NCBI GenBank assembly: GCA_965153455.1 | Contig: OZ234496.1 | Location: 19,088,304-19,152,303 of the forward strand | DNA from: Sphagnum compactum | Taxonomy: Eukaryota > Bryophyta > Sphagnopsida > Sphagnales | DNA length: 64,000 bases | Direction of reading: 5' to 3' | In this document: in pieces, positions 1-8,609 of the stretch | Layout of the letters: the number at the start of each line of letters is the position of its first letter | Position numbering within the stretch: position 1 is the stretch's first letter | Translations under genes and position numbers: made by a program | The notes under the pieces: generated by a model | What the model saw: the letters and a program-made list of their open reading frames with translations, nothing else | Databases searched by the model: none | Told to the model about the DNA's origin: nothing

Positions 1-1290
1 GGAAATCATGTGAATGACAAATATTACAAGTGTTGTTTTGAAATGTATTTGATAATCTACCTATGTGCTAGAGGGGATTAATTTAATCCTCATAGTTTCA
101 AACCCCCTCCTAGGCTACACTTCCACTGTTGCTACATAGATTTTCATTCCTCCTACGCTCCGTAATCTATGTGTAGTTTGCAAGCCTCTCCAACCTTGTG
201 CATTAAATGCTAAATTCAGCATTTTGCATTGAGTTTTAGCGTTTCATATTAAGATTCAGCATTTCGCAATGAGATTTCCTTACTTTATGGATACCACTAA
301 AAGAAGGGCTAGGGGGTGAATGATAGGGTGAAAACAAGGTGACCTTATGAATTTCTTTACTGTGTGTAATAGGATAAGGTAAATTGGCCCATCATTAAAC
401 ACTTTGGCAGATTTTTTCAATTCTTCTCCATTTTAAGTGATTTAAAATGTTATATGCACACTTTTTCAAGCTCTACAAATCATTTTTGAAATGCAAACCC
501 AAAGGAGCAGCCAAAAAAAAGTAGTAAAGAAAATACATTTTTTCGAATTGTAAAATGCGTTTTTTTCATTTTTCTTCATTTTGACCCGTCCTCTTCATCG
601 GTGCATAAATTTTTCATTTTATTTTTTTCAAATTGAACAATTTAAACTGCTCTGAAATCGCCATCTCAAGCTCTATAAATCATCTTGTAACTCTTAAGAC
701 AATAAAATAACATTTAAGGAATTTATTGATAGGTTCTAAAATAGGCTATGACCTATTCGATTGAGAATTTTCTGTAAAAACAACCCCTTACTTCGGGGAG
801 CTATAACTTTCTCAATTCTAGTCCATTTTTGCTGATTTTTAGTGCAGTAAATGCACAAAGAGGAGAGATCCATCTATTCTTTGGACACCATAAACAATGA
901 GGCCCCCCTGCAAAAACAGTGAGAAACCCTAACTTAAGGGTACTTTGATCAGCACCTCTGTACCCCAGTACAAAAGTCCTTAATGTGCACTAAATATGAC
1001 CATGATACCATGAAGTTGAGGATCATTTTTAAATGAAATTACTTGCTACAAACTGGTCAGTAATATTGACAAGTCCAAGTGTAAAGGCTGAATGATTTTT
1101 CACCTTTTGAAATGAACTAACTCATGGTTATGGGCTGGGACAGGTGAACATTAAACACTAATTTATTTTAATGTAAATATGCTGTTTACTCTGCAGTGGA
1201 GATGCCCTAAGAGTCAAATTGGAAGGAATCCACCTGAGAATCGTCAAATACAATGGCAAGGTAGGATAGGTTTTAGGGTTCAGATACGTT
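1..1290. other. AT-rich stretch without a supported gene
   Basis: Only short, unsupported open frames on either strand and many poly-A/T runs. No splice-consistent coding chain and no recognisable domain were found. Confidence 0.6.
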
Positions 1291-2460
1291 CTTGGGACCA
1301 TGGTTCCTCCTCTTGGATTTTTTTGTCTATAAATCTGAAGAATCACCACTTGAAAACTTGATATCAAAATACAAATGAATTTCTGAGATGACGACTAGCA
1401 TCCTCAAACCTAGACTCGAATCAATGTGCAAGAGCATCAGATGCAATGCAATCAGATGCTCCTTGCAACTCAATATCATACTACAATTTTTTTGTGACCA
1501 TGGTTCCTCCTCTTAGACTTTTTTGTTCTTATAAATCTGAAGAGTCACCATTTGAAAACTTGATATCAAAATACAAATCAATTTCTGAGATGAAGACCAG
1601 CATCCTCAAACCTAGACTCGAATCAATGTGCAAGAGCATCTGATGCAATGCAATCAGATGCTCCATGCAACTCGATATCATACTAACATTTCTTGTGACC
1701 ATGGTTCCTTGTCTTGGATTTTTGTTCTTATAAATTTGAAGAGTCACCACTTGAAAACTCGAAATCAAAATACAAATCAATTTCTGAGATGAAGACTAGC
1801 ATACTCAAACCTAGACTCGAATCAATGTGCAAGAGCATCTGATTGCATTGAGTCAATGTGCAAGAGCATCTGATGAAATGCAATCAGATGCTCCATGCAA
1901 CTCAATATCATACTAACAATTCTTGTGACCATGGTTCCTTCTCTTGGATTGTTTTGTTCTTATAAATCTGAAGAGTCACCACTTGAACTTGATATGAAAA
2001 TACAAATCAATTTCTGAAATGATGGCTAGTATCCTCAAACCTAGACTCGAATCAAATGTGCAAGATCATCCGATGCAATGCAATCAGATGCTTCCATGCA
2101 ACTCAATATCATACCACAAATTACCAGTTTCTTAGATGAAGGATAGTACCCTCAAAAATCTGTTGTATCAATATGCAAGATGCAAGAGCATCTGACACAA
2201 TGCAATCAGATGCTTCTGCAAAAAATTGATATCATGCTACATATCAATTTTCTGAGATGAAGGATATAACTATCTTCAAACCTGGAGTATCAATGTCCAA
2301 AGAGCACTTGGTATTACAATGCAATCGGATGATTCTGTGAAAATCAATATCATGCTACAAATCAATTTCTGACATGAAGGCTAAGTGTCCTCAAATCTGG
2401 AGTACAAATGTGCAAAGAGCACTTGATATTGCAATGCAAACAGATGTTTCTGTGAAAATT
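1290..2460. repeat. Tandem array of ~200-bp units with an internal palindrome
   Basis: The anchor GACCATGGTTCCT recurs near 1297, 1497, 1697 and 1927, giving spacings of about 200, 200 and 230 bp. More diverged copies lacking the anchor continue to about 2460. Most units contain the arms AGCATCTGAT and ATCAGATGCT around a self-complementary GCAATGCA-like centre, so each could fold into a hairpin. The short open frames on both strands here only reflect the repeat. I see no coding function. Confidence 0.8.
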
Positions 2461-2585
2461 CATTTCATACTACACAACCCAACACTGCAAATCACAACAG
2501 TAGGAAAAAGAAATATACATGTAGAACCCCAGAAATAGAAACCCCAGAAATTCAATCCTTATGTATCCTCAACTGTGGTCCAGAT

Positions 2586-2683
2586 AACTTCCTCAAGAGT
2601 TTTATGGATTTTACTGTACTACCTGTCAACCATGGAGACTAGTTGACAGTCATCTACAAAAATGATTTGTGTCCAGAAACTTG
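2586..2683. repeat. Direct repeat, copy A (kinase 3' end)
   Basis: This 98-bp block contains the final codons and stop of the kinase plus its 3' flank. It is repeated almost unchanged, in the same orientation, at 6243-6343. The differences are a few substitutions and small indels, including an extra AATT-like insertion in copy B. Confidence 0.85.
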
Positions 2684-3627
2684 CTTTCATCGTCTGAGTC
2701 ATACGAAAGAATGTTTCTTGGGGACGGAGATTGTGCAGCAAGAATTGCAACTTTGCAATTTACCAACGTTTTGCAAATTGTGGCGAATGTAGGACGGCGT
2801 GCAGCGTTCCTGGACCAACATTTCTTGATGAGTGCAGATAGGTACTCAGGACACTCGGTGCGTGGTAGGTGAGGCCGAAACCCTCTGTGAAGTTTTTGAG
2901 GAAGCCTGCCTAGTGCAATGCCGTCGAGTGGTATTTCTCCAGTTAGAAGCTCAAAGAAAACCATTGCAAAACTGTAGACATCTGCTGACTTCTTGTATTT
3001 CCCTGGGTTGTTATCGTCGTCGAATACCTCGGGTGCTCTCCACCTAGTTGTACCCACACCCCTAGTAGTGTATCTAGAGTTGTCCGTCTTCAGTTTTGCT
3101 AAACCAAAGTCTGTGACCTTAACTTGCAGCACAGAGGAAGAAACGCGTGAATCCGGACTACGGATCACATTTACAAGAACATTCTTTGACTTGAAATCAC
3201 GGTGCATCATCCGCCCGTCGTGCAAGTATCTCATGCCTTGCGCTATCTGTAACATTATATCGACAGCTTCAAGCAACGGACGACCTCGAGGACTTCCGTC
3301 ACCTCCCTTGTTGAACTCATCTAAGTACTTGCGTAGATCCATTTCCATCAACTCCGAAACTATGACATGCTGATCTTTGTCGACTACGTGCGCTATGAAC
3401 CGAACAACATTTGGGTGCCGCAACCTTGCAAACAACTGTGCTTCAGTCTCCACTACCTTGGCATTATAAGAACTGTCTACAAGAAAAACCTTAGCAGCTG
3501 CTTCCAATCCAAGGAACTCACATTCAAGTACTTTTCCACCTGCTCCTTCCCCGGCTGGAGTGAACCAGCAGCCACCAATGCACCAGTTGAGGATGAGCCC
3601 GTTCAGCCCGTTTTGCGGATGAACATC
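2650..3627 (-). CDS. Protein kinase of the tyrosine-kinase-like (TKL/Raf-MLK-like) group, 5'-incomplete
   Basis: Reading the minus strand, a near-complete kinase domain is visible. It has a glycine loop GEGAGG (about 3550-3570), the ATP lysine in AAAKVF, the alpha-C glutamate in VETEAQLF, the catalytic loop HRDFKSKNVLV (an RD kinase), DFG, RAPEV, a subdomain IX segment YSFAMVFFELLTG and a final arginine in RRPTF. The family phosphorylates Ser/Thr, less often Tyr, in cytosolic signalling; the substrate is unknown. The frame is open upstream of the glycine loop, but I find no ATG in frame with it. The 5' end is therefore missing, lies in an upstream exon, or was cut off by the repetitive insertion that starts around 3630. 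A CAG at the start of GGAGGATG near 3627 could be a splice acceptor. The last 12 codons and the 3' flank are duplicated at 6243-6343. Confidence 0.8.
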   Translation of the reverse strand, partial: DVHPQNGLNGLILNWCIGGCWFTPAGEGAGGKVLECEFLGLEAAAKVFLVDSSYNAKVVETEAQLFARLRHPNVVRFIAHVVDKDQHVIVSELMEMDLRKYLDEFNKGGDGSPRGRPLLEAVDIMLQIAQGMRYLHDGRMMHRDFKSKNVLVNVIRSPDSRVSSSVLQVKVTDFGLAKLKTDNSRYTTRGVGTTRWRAPEVFDDDNNPGKYKKSADVYSFAMVFFELLTGEIPLDGIALGRLPQKLHRGFRPHLPRTECPEYLSALIKKCWSRNAARRPTFATICKTLVNCKVAILAAQSPSPRNILSYDSDDESKFLDTNHFCR

Positions 3628-3929
3628 CTCCCTGCCCGTTGGGGTTTTTTTTTTCCACCTCTTCTCTGCCCCACCTACCTCCCCCCTCCTACCTCCCCCC
3701 TCCTACCCCCCTCCTACCTACCACCTACCTCCCCGCTCCTACCTACCACCTACCAACCCCACCCCCCTCGCTCCATCGCCAGAGCTCAAGCTGTGGCTGT
3801 GGAGCAAGAGCTGTGGAGCAGGAGTTGTGGAGCCGGGAGGTCGTGCGGAGTCGGGAGGTCGTGCGGCTGGAGCCGGAGCAAGACCCACGCGCCCACGAAG
3901 AGGTAAGATGCTTTGAACTTTTTTTTGTT

Positions 3930-5060
3930 TTTTCTCTTTGTTTTGTTTGAAGAAGGCATCGATGCCTTCTTCTTTTGCTTTTTACAGCGCAAGAAGGCGC
4001 AAAGAAGAAGGCGACGACAAAGCTGCCGTCGCCTTCTTCTTGTTGTTTTGCTGCGCTGCAGTGCAAGAAGGCGATGGCAGCAACACAACCGTTTGCCGTC
4101 ACCTTTTTTTTTTTTTTTTTGGCAGCACAAGAGGATGAAGAAGAAGAAGGCGACGACACTGCTGTGCTGCAGTGTAGGAGAAGAAGGCGACGGCAAAGCC
4201 GCCGTCGCCTTCTTGTTGTTGTTTTGCTGTGCTGCACAAGAGGAAGAAGAAGAAGGTGACGGCATTGCCATCGCCTTCTTCTTCTCCCTCTTGTTTTGTT
4301 GCGATGCAGCGCAAGAAGGCGACGGCAACAACGCTGCTGCCGTCGCCTTTTTTTTTTTTTTTTTTAGCACCACAAGAAGAAGAAGAAGAAAGCGACGGTC
4401 GTCACTTTCTTTTTGTTGTTTTGCTCCGCTGTAGCGCAAGAAGGCGACAGTAGCAACGCTGCTGTCGCCCTCTTCTTCTTTTTTTTACAGCACAAGAAGG
4501 CGCAAAGAAGAAAGCGACAACGAAGTTGCCGTCGCCTTCTTCTTGTTGTTTTGCTACGCTACAGCGCAAGAAGGCGACGGCAACGTTGCTGTTATCGCCT
4601 TCTTTTTTTTTCTTTGGCAATGAAAGAGAAAAAAGAAGAAGGCGACGGCACTGCCGTTGCTTTCTTCTTCTTCCTCTTGTTTTGCTGCGCTACAGCGCAG
4701 CAGAAGAAGGCGACAGCAGCTGCCATCGCCTTCTTCTGCCTGGGGTGGAGCTGCGTTGCAGCGCAGCTGCCGTCGCCTTCTTCTCCCTGTAGCGGAGCTG
4801 CGCTGCAACGCCTTTTTCTCTCTCTTCTGAAGCTGCTTGACGAAGAAGGCGACGTCAGCTGCCGTCACCTTCTTCTTCTTTTGTTTTGCTTTTTTTTTCC
4901 CCCCTTGTCGCATAGCTACAACTTTGTATTGAAGAAGAAGAAGACGACAGTTGCTGCCACCTTCGTTGCATTGCTGCAAGGAAATCGCGAATTTGCCTTT
5001 CTTTTGTGGTGCTGCAAAGAAGGCGATGACAGCAATGTCGTCACCTTCCTCTATGCTGGC
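3930..5060. repeat. Array of GC-rich inverted-repeat (hairpin) modules
   Basis: Arms close to AAGAAGGCGACGGC alternate with their reverse complement GCCGTCGCCTTCTT roughly ten times, with short spacers of about 8-15 bases. The links between modules are also palindromic, as in TTGCTGCGCTGCAGCGCAA. Poly-T runs of 8-17 bases interrupt several units. Both strands therefore show long low-complexity open frames (Lys/Ala/Pro/Ser- or Phe/Leu-rich), which I regard as artefacts of the repeat. The organisation resembles fold-back transposable elements, but no transposase is visible. Confidence 0.8.
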
Positions 5061-5149
5061 AGGTTTTATTTTTTCTTTGTTGTGGCTTATGGTGTAATTC
5101 CTTAGAATTAACATTATAGTAACTGGTGGTTTTTTTCTTTAGAGTTGTA

Positions 5150-5467
5150 ATGGCCAGGGGAAGAAAATTGAGGAAGAGTGCTAGTGGGGAGCTAGAAATG
5201 AGGAAGGAAAATGGTACCGCGTCAGATGACGCAATTCTTCTACCAAATGTTGCTATGTCAGATGAGGCAATTCTTCTGCCAAATGTTGCTGTGTCAGAAG
5301 AGGCAATTCTTCTGCCAAATGTTGTTGTGTCAAACGAAGCAGACGCCGAACCACACGTTGCTGCAACTACCGAGCAAAATATGGCTGCACTAGATGAAGC
5401 AGTTGGTGACCGAAGTAGTGTTGCAATAGATGAGCCAATTGGTGAGCAAAATGGTGCTATATCATAA
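5150..5467 (+). CDS. Small repeat-containing protein, 105 aa, unknown function
   Basis: I do not recognise this protein. It begins with a basic MARGRKLRK segment and then carries a 12-residue repeat. The cores are DAILLPNVAMS, EAILLPNVAVS and EAILLPNVVVS, followed by a more diverged fourth unit, and the C-terminus is acidic. The chosen ATG lies eight bases downstream of a likely splice acceptor ending at 5142; an earlier in-frame ATG at 5126 would add residues encoded by what looks like the polypyrimidine tract. It lies inside the block between the two 98-101 bp direct repeats and may belong to a mobile element. It may also be non-coding; the repeat keeping frame is the only support. Confidence 0.35.
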   Translation: MARGRKLRKSASGELEMRKENGTASDDAILLPNVAMSDEAILLPNVAVSEEAILLPNVVVSNEADAEPHVAATTEQNMAALDEAVGDRSSVAIDEPIGEQNGAIS

Positions 5468-5574
5468 TTGAAAGACAAGGATGACAGTTTGATATAGATT
5501 GTTTTAGAATTTATGGACATTAGATTAAAGACAGATTAAAAAGATTGTACAAGTCTCTTCAAGTGTAATTATAT

Positions 5575-5606
5575 CCGCACCTTCCATCATTTGTTGGAAG
5601 GTGCGG
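5575..5606. repeat. Perfect 12-bp inverted repeat
   Basis: CCGCACCTTCCA, an 8-base loop, then its exact complement, followed by a T-run. It lies about 100 bp after the small ORF and may mark the end of the hairpin-rich insertion or form a stable RNA stem. Confidence 0.75.
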
Positions 5607-5769
5607 GATTTTTTTATCAAAATTTTTCTATTGCAATACCTGAAAATAGTTCATGTTTATAGGAATTATATGTGATTAAGTGAGTTTATGTTTTATAATA
5701 CCTGCATTCTGTTTTTTGATCTTTCATTTTTTGGTTTAGGTCCGGAAGTTGAATCTGAGCAGGCTCCTC

Positions 5770-6240
5770 AGTAACCCAATGTAGGTATTACATTTAGGGT
5801 AGGATTTTCATTTAAAGAAGGCTTAACCCCCACATGCGTATTTTTGGTGTGACCCAAAATGCAGGTATTGCATTTAGGGTAGGATCTTCATATAAAGAAG
5901 CTTAAACCCTACATGCGTCCTTTCGGAGTGGCCCAAATGGCAGGTATTGCATTTAGGGTTGGGTTATTTCAAAGTGATTTTGCATGTGCATATTGTGTTT
6001 AGGGCTAGGTCTTCACTTAAAGGTATTCAAACCATTTAGATGGGTTTTTTTTAAATGTGGGTATTGCATTTAAGCTTGTTTTTTCATTTCAACTTGAAAT
6101 ACCCAAACTTATATTTACCTCTATCAACTGGAATTTTGGGGTTTCGTTGCAATACCTACACCCGTACTTACCTTTACCAACTGGAATTTTGGGGTATTAC
6201 TTACACTAGTATTTTCTTTTACCAAATGGGATTTTGGGGC
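5770..6240. repeat. Two adjacent short tandem arrays (~88-bp and ~57-bp units)
   Basis: The motif GGTATTGCATTTAGGGT recurs near 5784, 5864 and 5942, with a weaker copy near 6058. From about 6105, the motif CAACTGGAATTTTGGGG recurs about every 57 bp, near 6125, 6178 and a diverged copy at 6225. No convincing ORF spans them. Confidence 0.7.
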
Positions 6241-6242
6241 CT

Positions 6243-6343
6243 AACTTCCTCAAGAGTTCATGGATTTTACTGTACTACCTGTCAACAATTCATGGAGACT
6301 AGTTGACAGTCATCTACAAAAATGATTTGTGTCCAGAAACTTG
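6243..6343. repeat. Direct repeat, copy B
   Basis: Second copy of the kinase 3' end (see 2586-2683), in the same orientation. It sits just downstream of the lectin gene (minus strand) and is not attached to any kinase reading frame here. Confidence 0.85.
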
Positions 6344-6454
6344 TGTGCAGTTGTGCATGTCTATCTGGAAAGAAATCGCTGGTTTGTTGTTGCAAGCAGC
6401 TTCCAGGATTTAGGTTTGAGAAAGAATGGGTCTCTTACTATAGCGAGCGAGAGC

Positions 6455-7597
6455 TCAATGTCCCAATGAGGCAAGCTCCTTGAAGCTGCAAGACACAAGC
6501 AGGACTAATAGAACAGCAAGAAGTCTTTTATAACAACCATGGGTTATACCCAAGGTGCAGGAAGCTGGAGAATGGCGTTGTGTACTAGACCCGGAAGAAG
6601 TAGGAGAACCTGGAGAACCTGGATTAACGTTCTCGAAGTCTGAGATTGAAGAACCTGTGCTCTGGAAACTCCATGTGTGAACCTTGTGATTCACAACTCC
6701 ACTTCCCGTTGCTGCTGAGAATCCAACAAACATGTACTGGTTGACGTAAGCTGAGAGATCGATGTCGACGACGAGAAGGGGTTCAGCTGGTTTCGGGTAA
6801 TCACTGGTGGTAGCAAACGGTGTGATCGAAACATTCATCTTCCGCGCTTCTCCGTCGTACTCGATCCAAGCTTTGATATGCCCTGATGTCAGATTCACAA
6901 GTTGTGAATCAGAGGAAGCCGCTTTTGCGACAACCGAGTCCAAGCTGTTGATGTCGACGCCGATGTGGTTGTTGTCGATGTCCCAGAACTCTATGTCCTT
7001 GTGAATGTCGAACTCCACAGCGACTGTATGAGCTAGAGAATCTGGAGTAGCTGTGCTGGTATCGTTCAAAGGACTGAGAAGTCCGAGCCATGGTCCCGAG
7101 CTTCCGAGAGTGGTGTTGTCTGGAGCAATCACAAATGCGAGACCTTCTCCCATAGAAGACGACGATGACGACGACGACAGATCATCAGCATCATCGTCTG
7201 CAGCAACCTCGATGGAGAAGATGAAGCTCGTCTGGAAAGAAAAGCTTGCTTGGGAGTTCGTGTCAATGAATTGGATTGGAGCTCGATACAAAGCTCTTCC
7301 TGAGCTTTTCTGCGTGAGCTCCAATGCTAGATCCTCCTGTGCAACAGAGGCATCCCCCAGCAGAGACAAGTCTCGGTGGTTGCCATTGTTGGAGAATTGG
7401 ACAAAGGAGAACGTCGTACCTTGAGCTGCTGCAGTCTTGACTACTACAGAAAACGCTACGAACACCAACACCAGCCACGTTACTGCCGCCGCATTTGTTC
7501 CAGAATCTGCACGCTCATGTGCGCCAGCTGCTCGTTTCTTTAGGCTGGTCCTGCTACACTGCCGTCGCCTGTCCTCTGGCATTTCGATCAGTGCCAT
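6455..7597 (-). CDS. L-type (legume) lectin domain protein with an N-terminal signal or anchor
   Basis: A 380-aa single-exon protein. Residues 1-38 are basic and polar, and 39-58 are a hydrophobic signal or anchor (WLVLVFVAFSVVV) ending in TAAAQ. Residues of about 60-325 form a legume-lectin beta-sandwich: opening FSFVQFSNN, the GEGLAFVIAP strand, the VAVEFDI strand, and the metal/sugar-binding loop IDNNHIGVDINS. A Ser-run near residue 145 and several Asn-X-Ser/Thr sites are present. The C-terminus has a Gly/Pro/Ser hinge and a short hydrophobic segment, LLAVLLVLLV, that could be a membrane or GPI signal. The family binds glycans outside the cell. An upstream in-frame ATG at 7801 would translate the GA microsatellite into an Arg-Glu run, so I prefer the ATG at 7597. 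The kinase lies downstream on the same strand, but its type is not that of lectin receptor kinases. Confidence 0.8.
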   Translation of the reverse strand: MALIEMPEDRRRQCSRTSLKKRAAGAHERADSGTNAAAVTWLVLVFVAFSVVVKTAAAQGTTFSFVQFSNNGNHRDLSLLGDASVAQEDLALELTQKSSGRALYRAPIQFIDTNSQASFSFQTSFIFSIEVAADDDADDLSSSSSSSSMGEGLAFVIAPDNTTLGSSGPWLGLLSPLNDTSTATPDSLAHTVAVEFDIHKDIEFWDIDNNHIGVDINSLDSVVAKAASSDSQLVNLTSGHIKAWIEYDGEARKMNVSITPFATTSDYPKPAEPLLVVDIDLSAYVNQYMFVGFSAATGSGVVNHKVHTWSFQSTGSSISDFENVNPGSPGSPTSSGSSTQRHSPASCTLGITHGCYKRLLAVLLVLLVSCSFKELASLGH

Positions 7598-7683
7598 CAG
7601 AACAAATGAAATCACGAAAACAATACGAAGATCAATCAGTGAACAAACTGCAATATGTTTCAAAACGCGACCACCTCTGCATC

Positions 7684-7685
<2 letters not shown>

Positions 7686-7722
<37 letters not shown>
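7686..7722. repeat. (CT)n microsatellite in the lectin gene 5' region
   Basis: An uninterrupted CT run, reading GA on the lectin coding strand, about 90 bp upstream of the chosen start. It is probably in the 5' UTR or promoter and could act as a GAGA-type element. Confidence 0.85.
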
Positions 7723-7725
<3 letters not shown>

Positions 7726-8254
7726 ACACAAATATAGGTCTCAAAACCGAAGAAACCAAATTCTGGGGACCCGGACACGCACACAAACAGCGCAGATTCA
7801 AGAAAGGAACCTACAAAGGACTCCGAGAGATTTTTGAAAAACAGAGCAATCGGTAAAAAAATCCTTGAAAATCGACGTGCCCACCACAATCCAACAACCG
7901 CAAATTCGCTGCAACAACAACAACAACAGCGACATAAATGGCTAAGACAACTTTTCAGCTTCTTCAAAGAGTTGAAGACGCGCGCGAGAAACCCAAAAGA
8001 AGACACGCACACACAAGAGAAAGAGCAAGAAGAAGAAGAAGGCGGGAAACACGTAAGTACAACATCGGTGTTCGAGGAGAGGATCGTCAGCAGCGGCGCG
8101 ACAGCTGAGGACGAGGAAGAAGATCAGGTCTCAGTTGCCGGCGGGCGAAGTTGCACTTTGCTGCACTGCTGCTGCTCTCGCACCTGTGGAGACGGACGTA
8201 AGTAAATAGCCTCCTACGAGTGAGAATAAATTGGCCAAGTAATTTATGTGCCAG

Positions 8255-8258
<4 letters not shown>

Positions 8259-8290
<32 letters not shown>
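8259..8290. repeat. Second (CT)n microsatellite
   Basis: A CT run of about 16 units, 660 bp upstream of the lectin start. No gene overlaps it. Confidence 0.85.
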
Positions 8291-8293
<3 letters not shown>

Positions 8294-8391
8294 GTACCTA
8301 CCATCTTCCTCTCAATATACCTACTGCTCCAATCTGAATTGCTTAACTGAATTTACAAACATCTCAACACTCCACTTTAACTTATTATTAT

Positions 8392-8609
8392 GGTGCATTC
8401 ACACTTGATGTTAAGTCAGTGCTAAATGAAAATCTAGGTGGCATCCTAGGTGGCACCCAATGCTGTTAAATGGACCATAGCTCAATGTTAAGTGAATGCT
8501 AGCTTTAACATAATCTTTCATGGCAACTAGGTTTTAAGTTCTAAATGGCTAGCATGGTGTTATTGGACTCAACCCTAGTAGAGTCCCTAACACCAAGTGT
8601 GAATGCACC
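8392..8609. mobile_element. MITE copy 1 (218 bp)
   Basis: It starts with GGTGCATTCACACTTGATG and ends with the inverse complement of a near-identical sequence, giving terminal inverted repeats of about 22 bp with one mismatch. It has no coding capacity. A second copy of similar length and sequence is at 59660-59869. I could not settle the target duplication or the superfamily. Confidence 0.75.

Larger units (their letters stand above)
3780..5467 (+). other. Possible two-exon transcription unit whose intron is the hairpin array
   Basis: The sequence after 3780 reads as GC-rich and ends with GAAGAG followed by a good donor, GTAAGA, at 3903. A good acceptor, TTTCTTTAG, ends at 5142, immediately before a small ORF. 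The putative intron (3903-5142) is almost entirely hairpin repeat. The unit is inferred from splice-like signals only; no transcript or homologue supports it. Confidence 0.3.

Noticed and set aside
1290-2460. CRISPR-like array
   Set aside because: Units of about 200 bp drift together without unique spacers, and the genome is a plant's.
3743-5114. Long overlapping low-complexity ORFs on both strands (up to 230 codons)
   Set aside because: They arise from triplet-like hairpin repeats, are open in several frames at once and have no domain.
7598-7801. Upstream in-frame start for the lectin at 7801
   Set aside because: It would translate the CT/GA microsatellite into an Arg-Glu run before the signal segment. 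This is more likely 5' UTR.
7834-8205. 123-aa plus-strand ORF with a Gln run
   Set aside because: It lies in the lectin gene's upstream region, is compositionally simple and has no homologous motif or splice partner.
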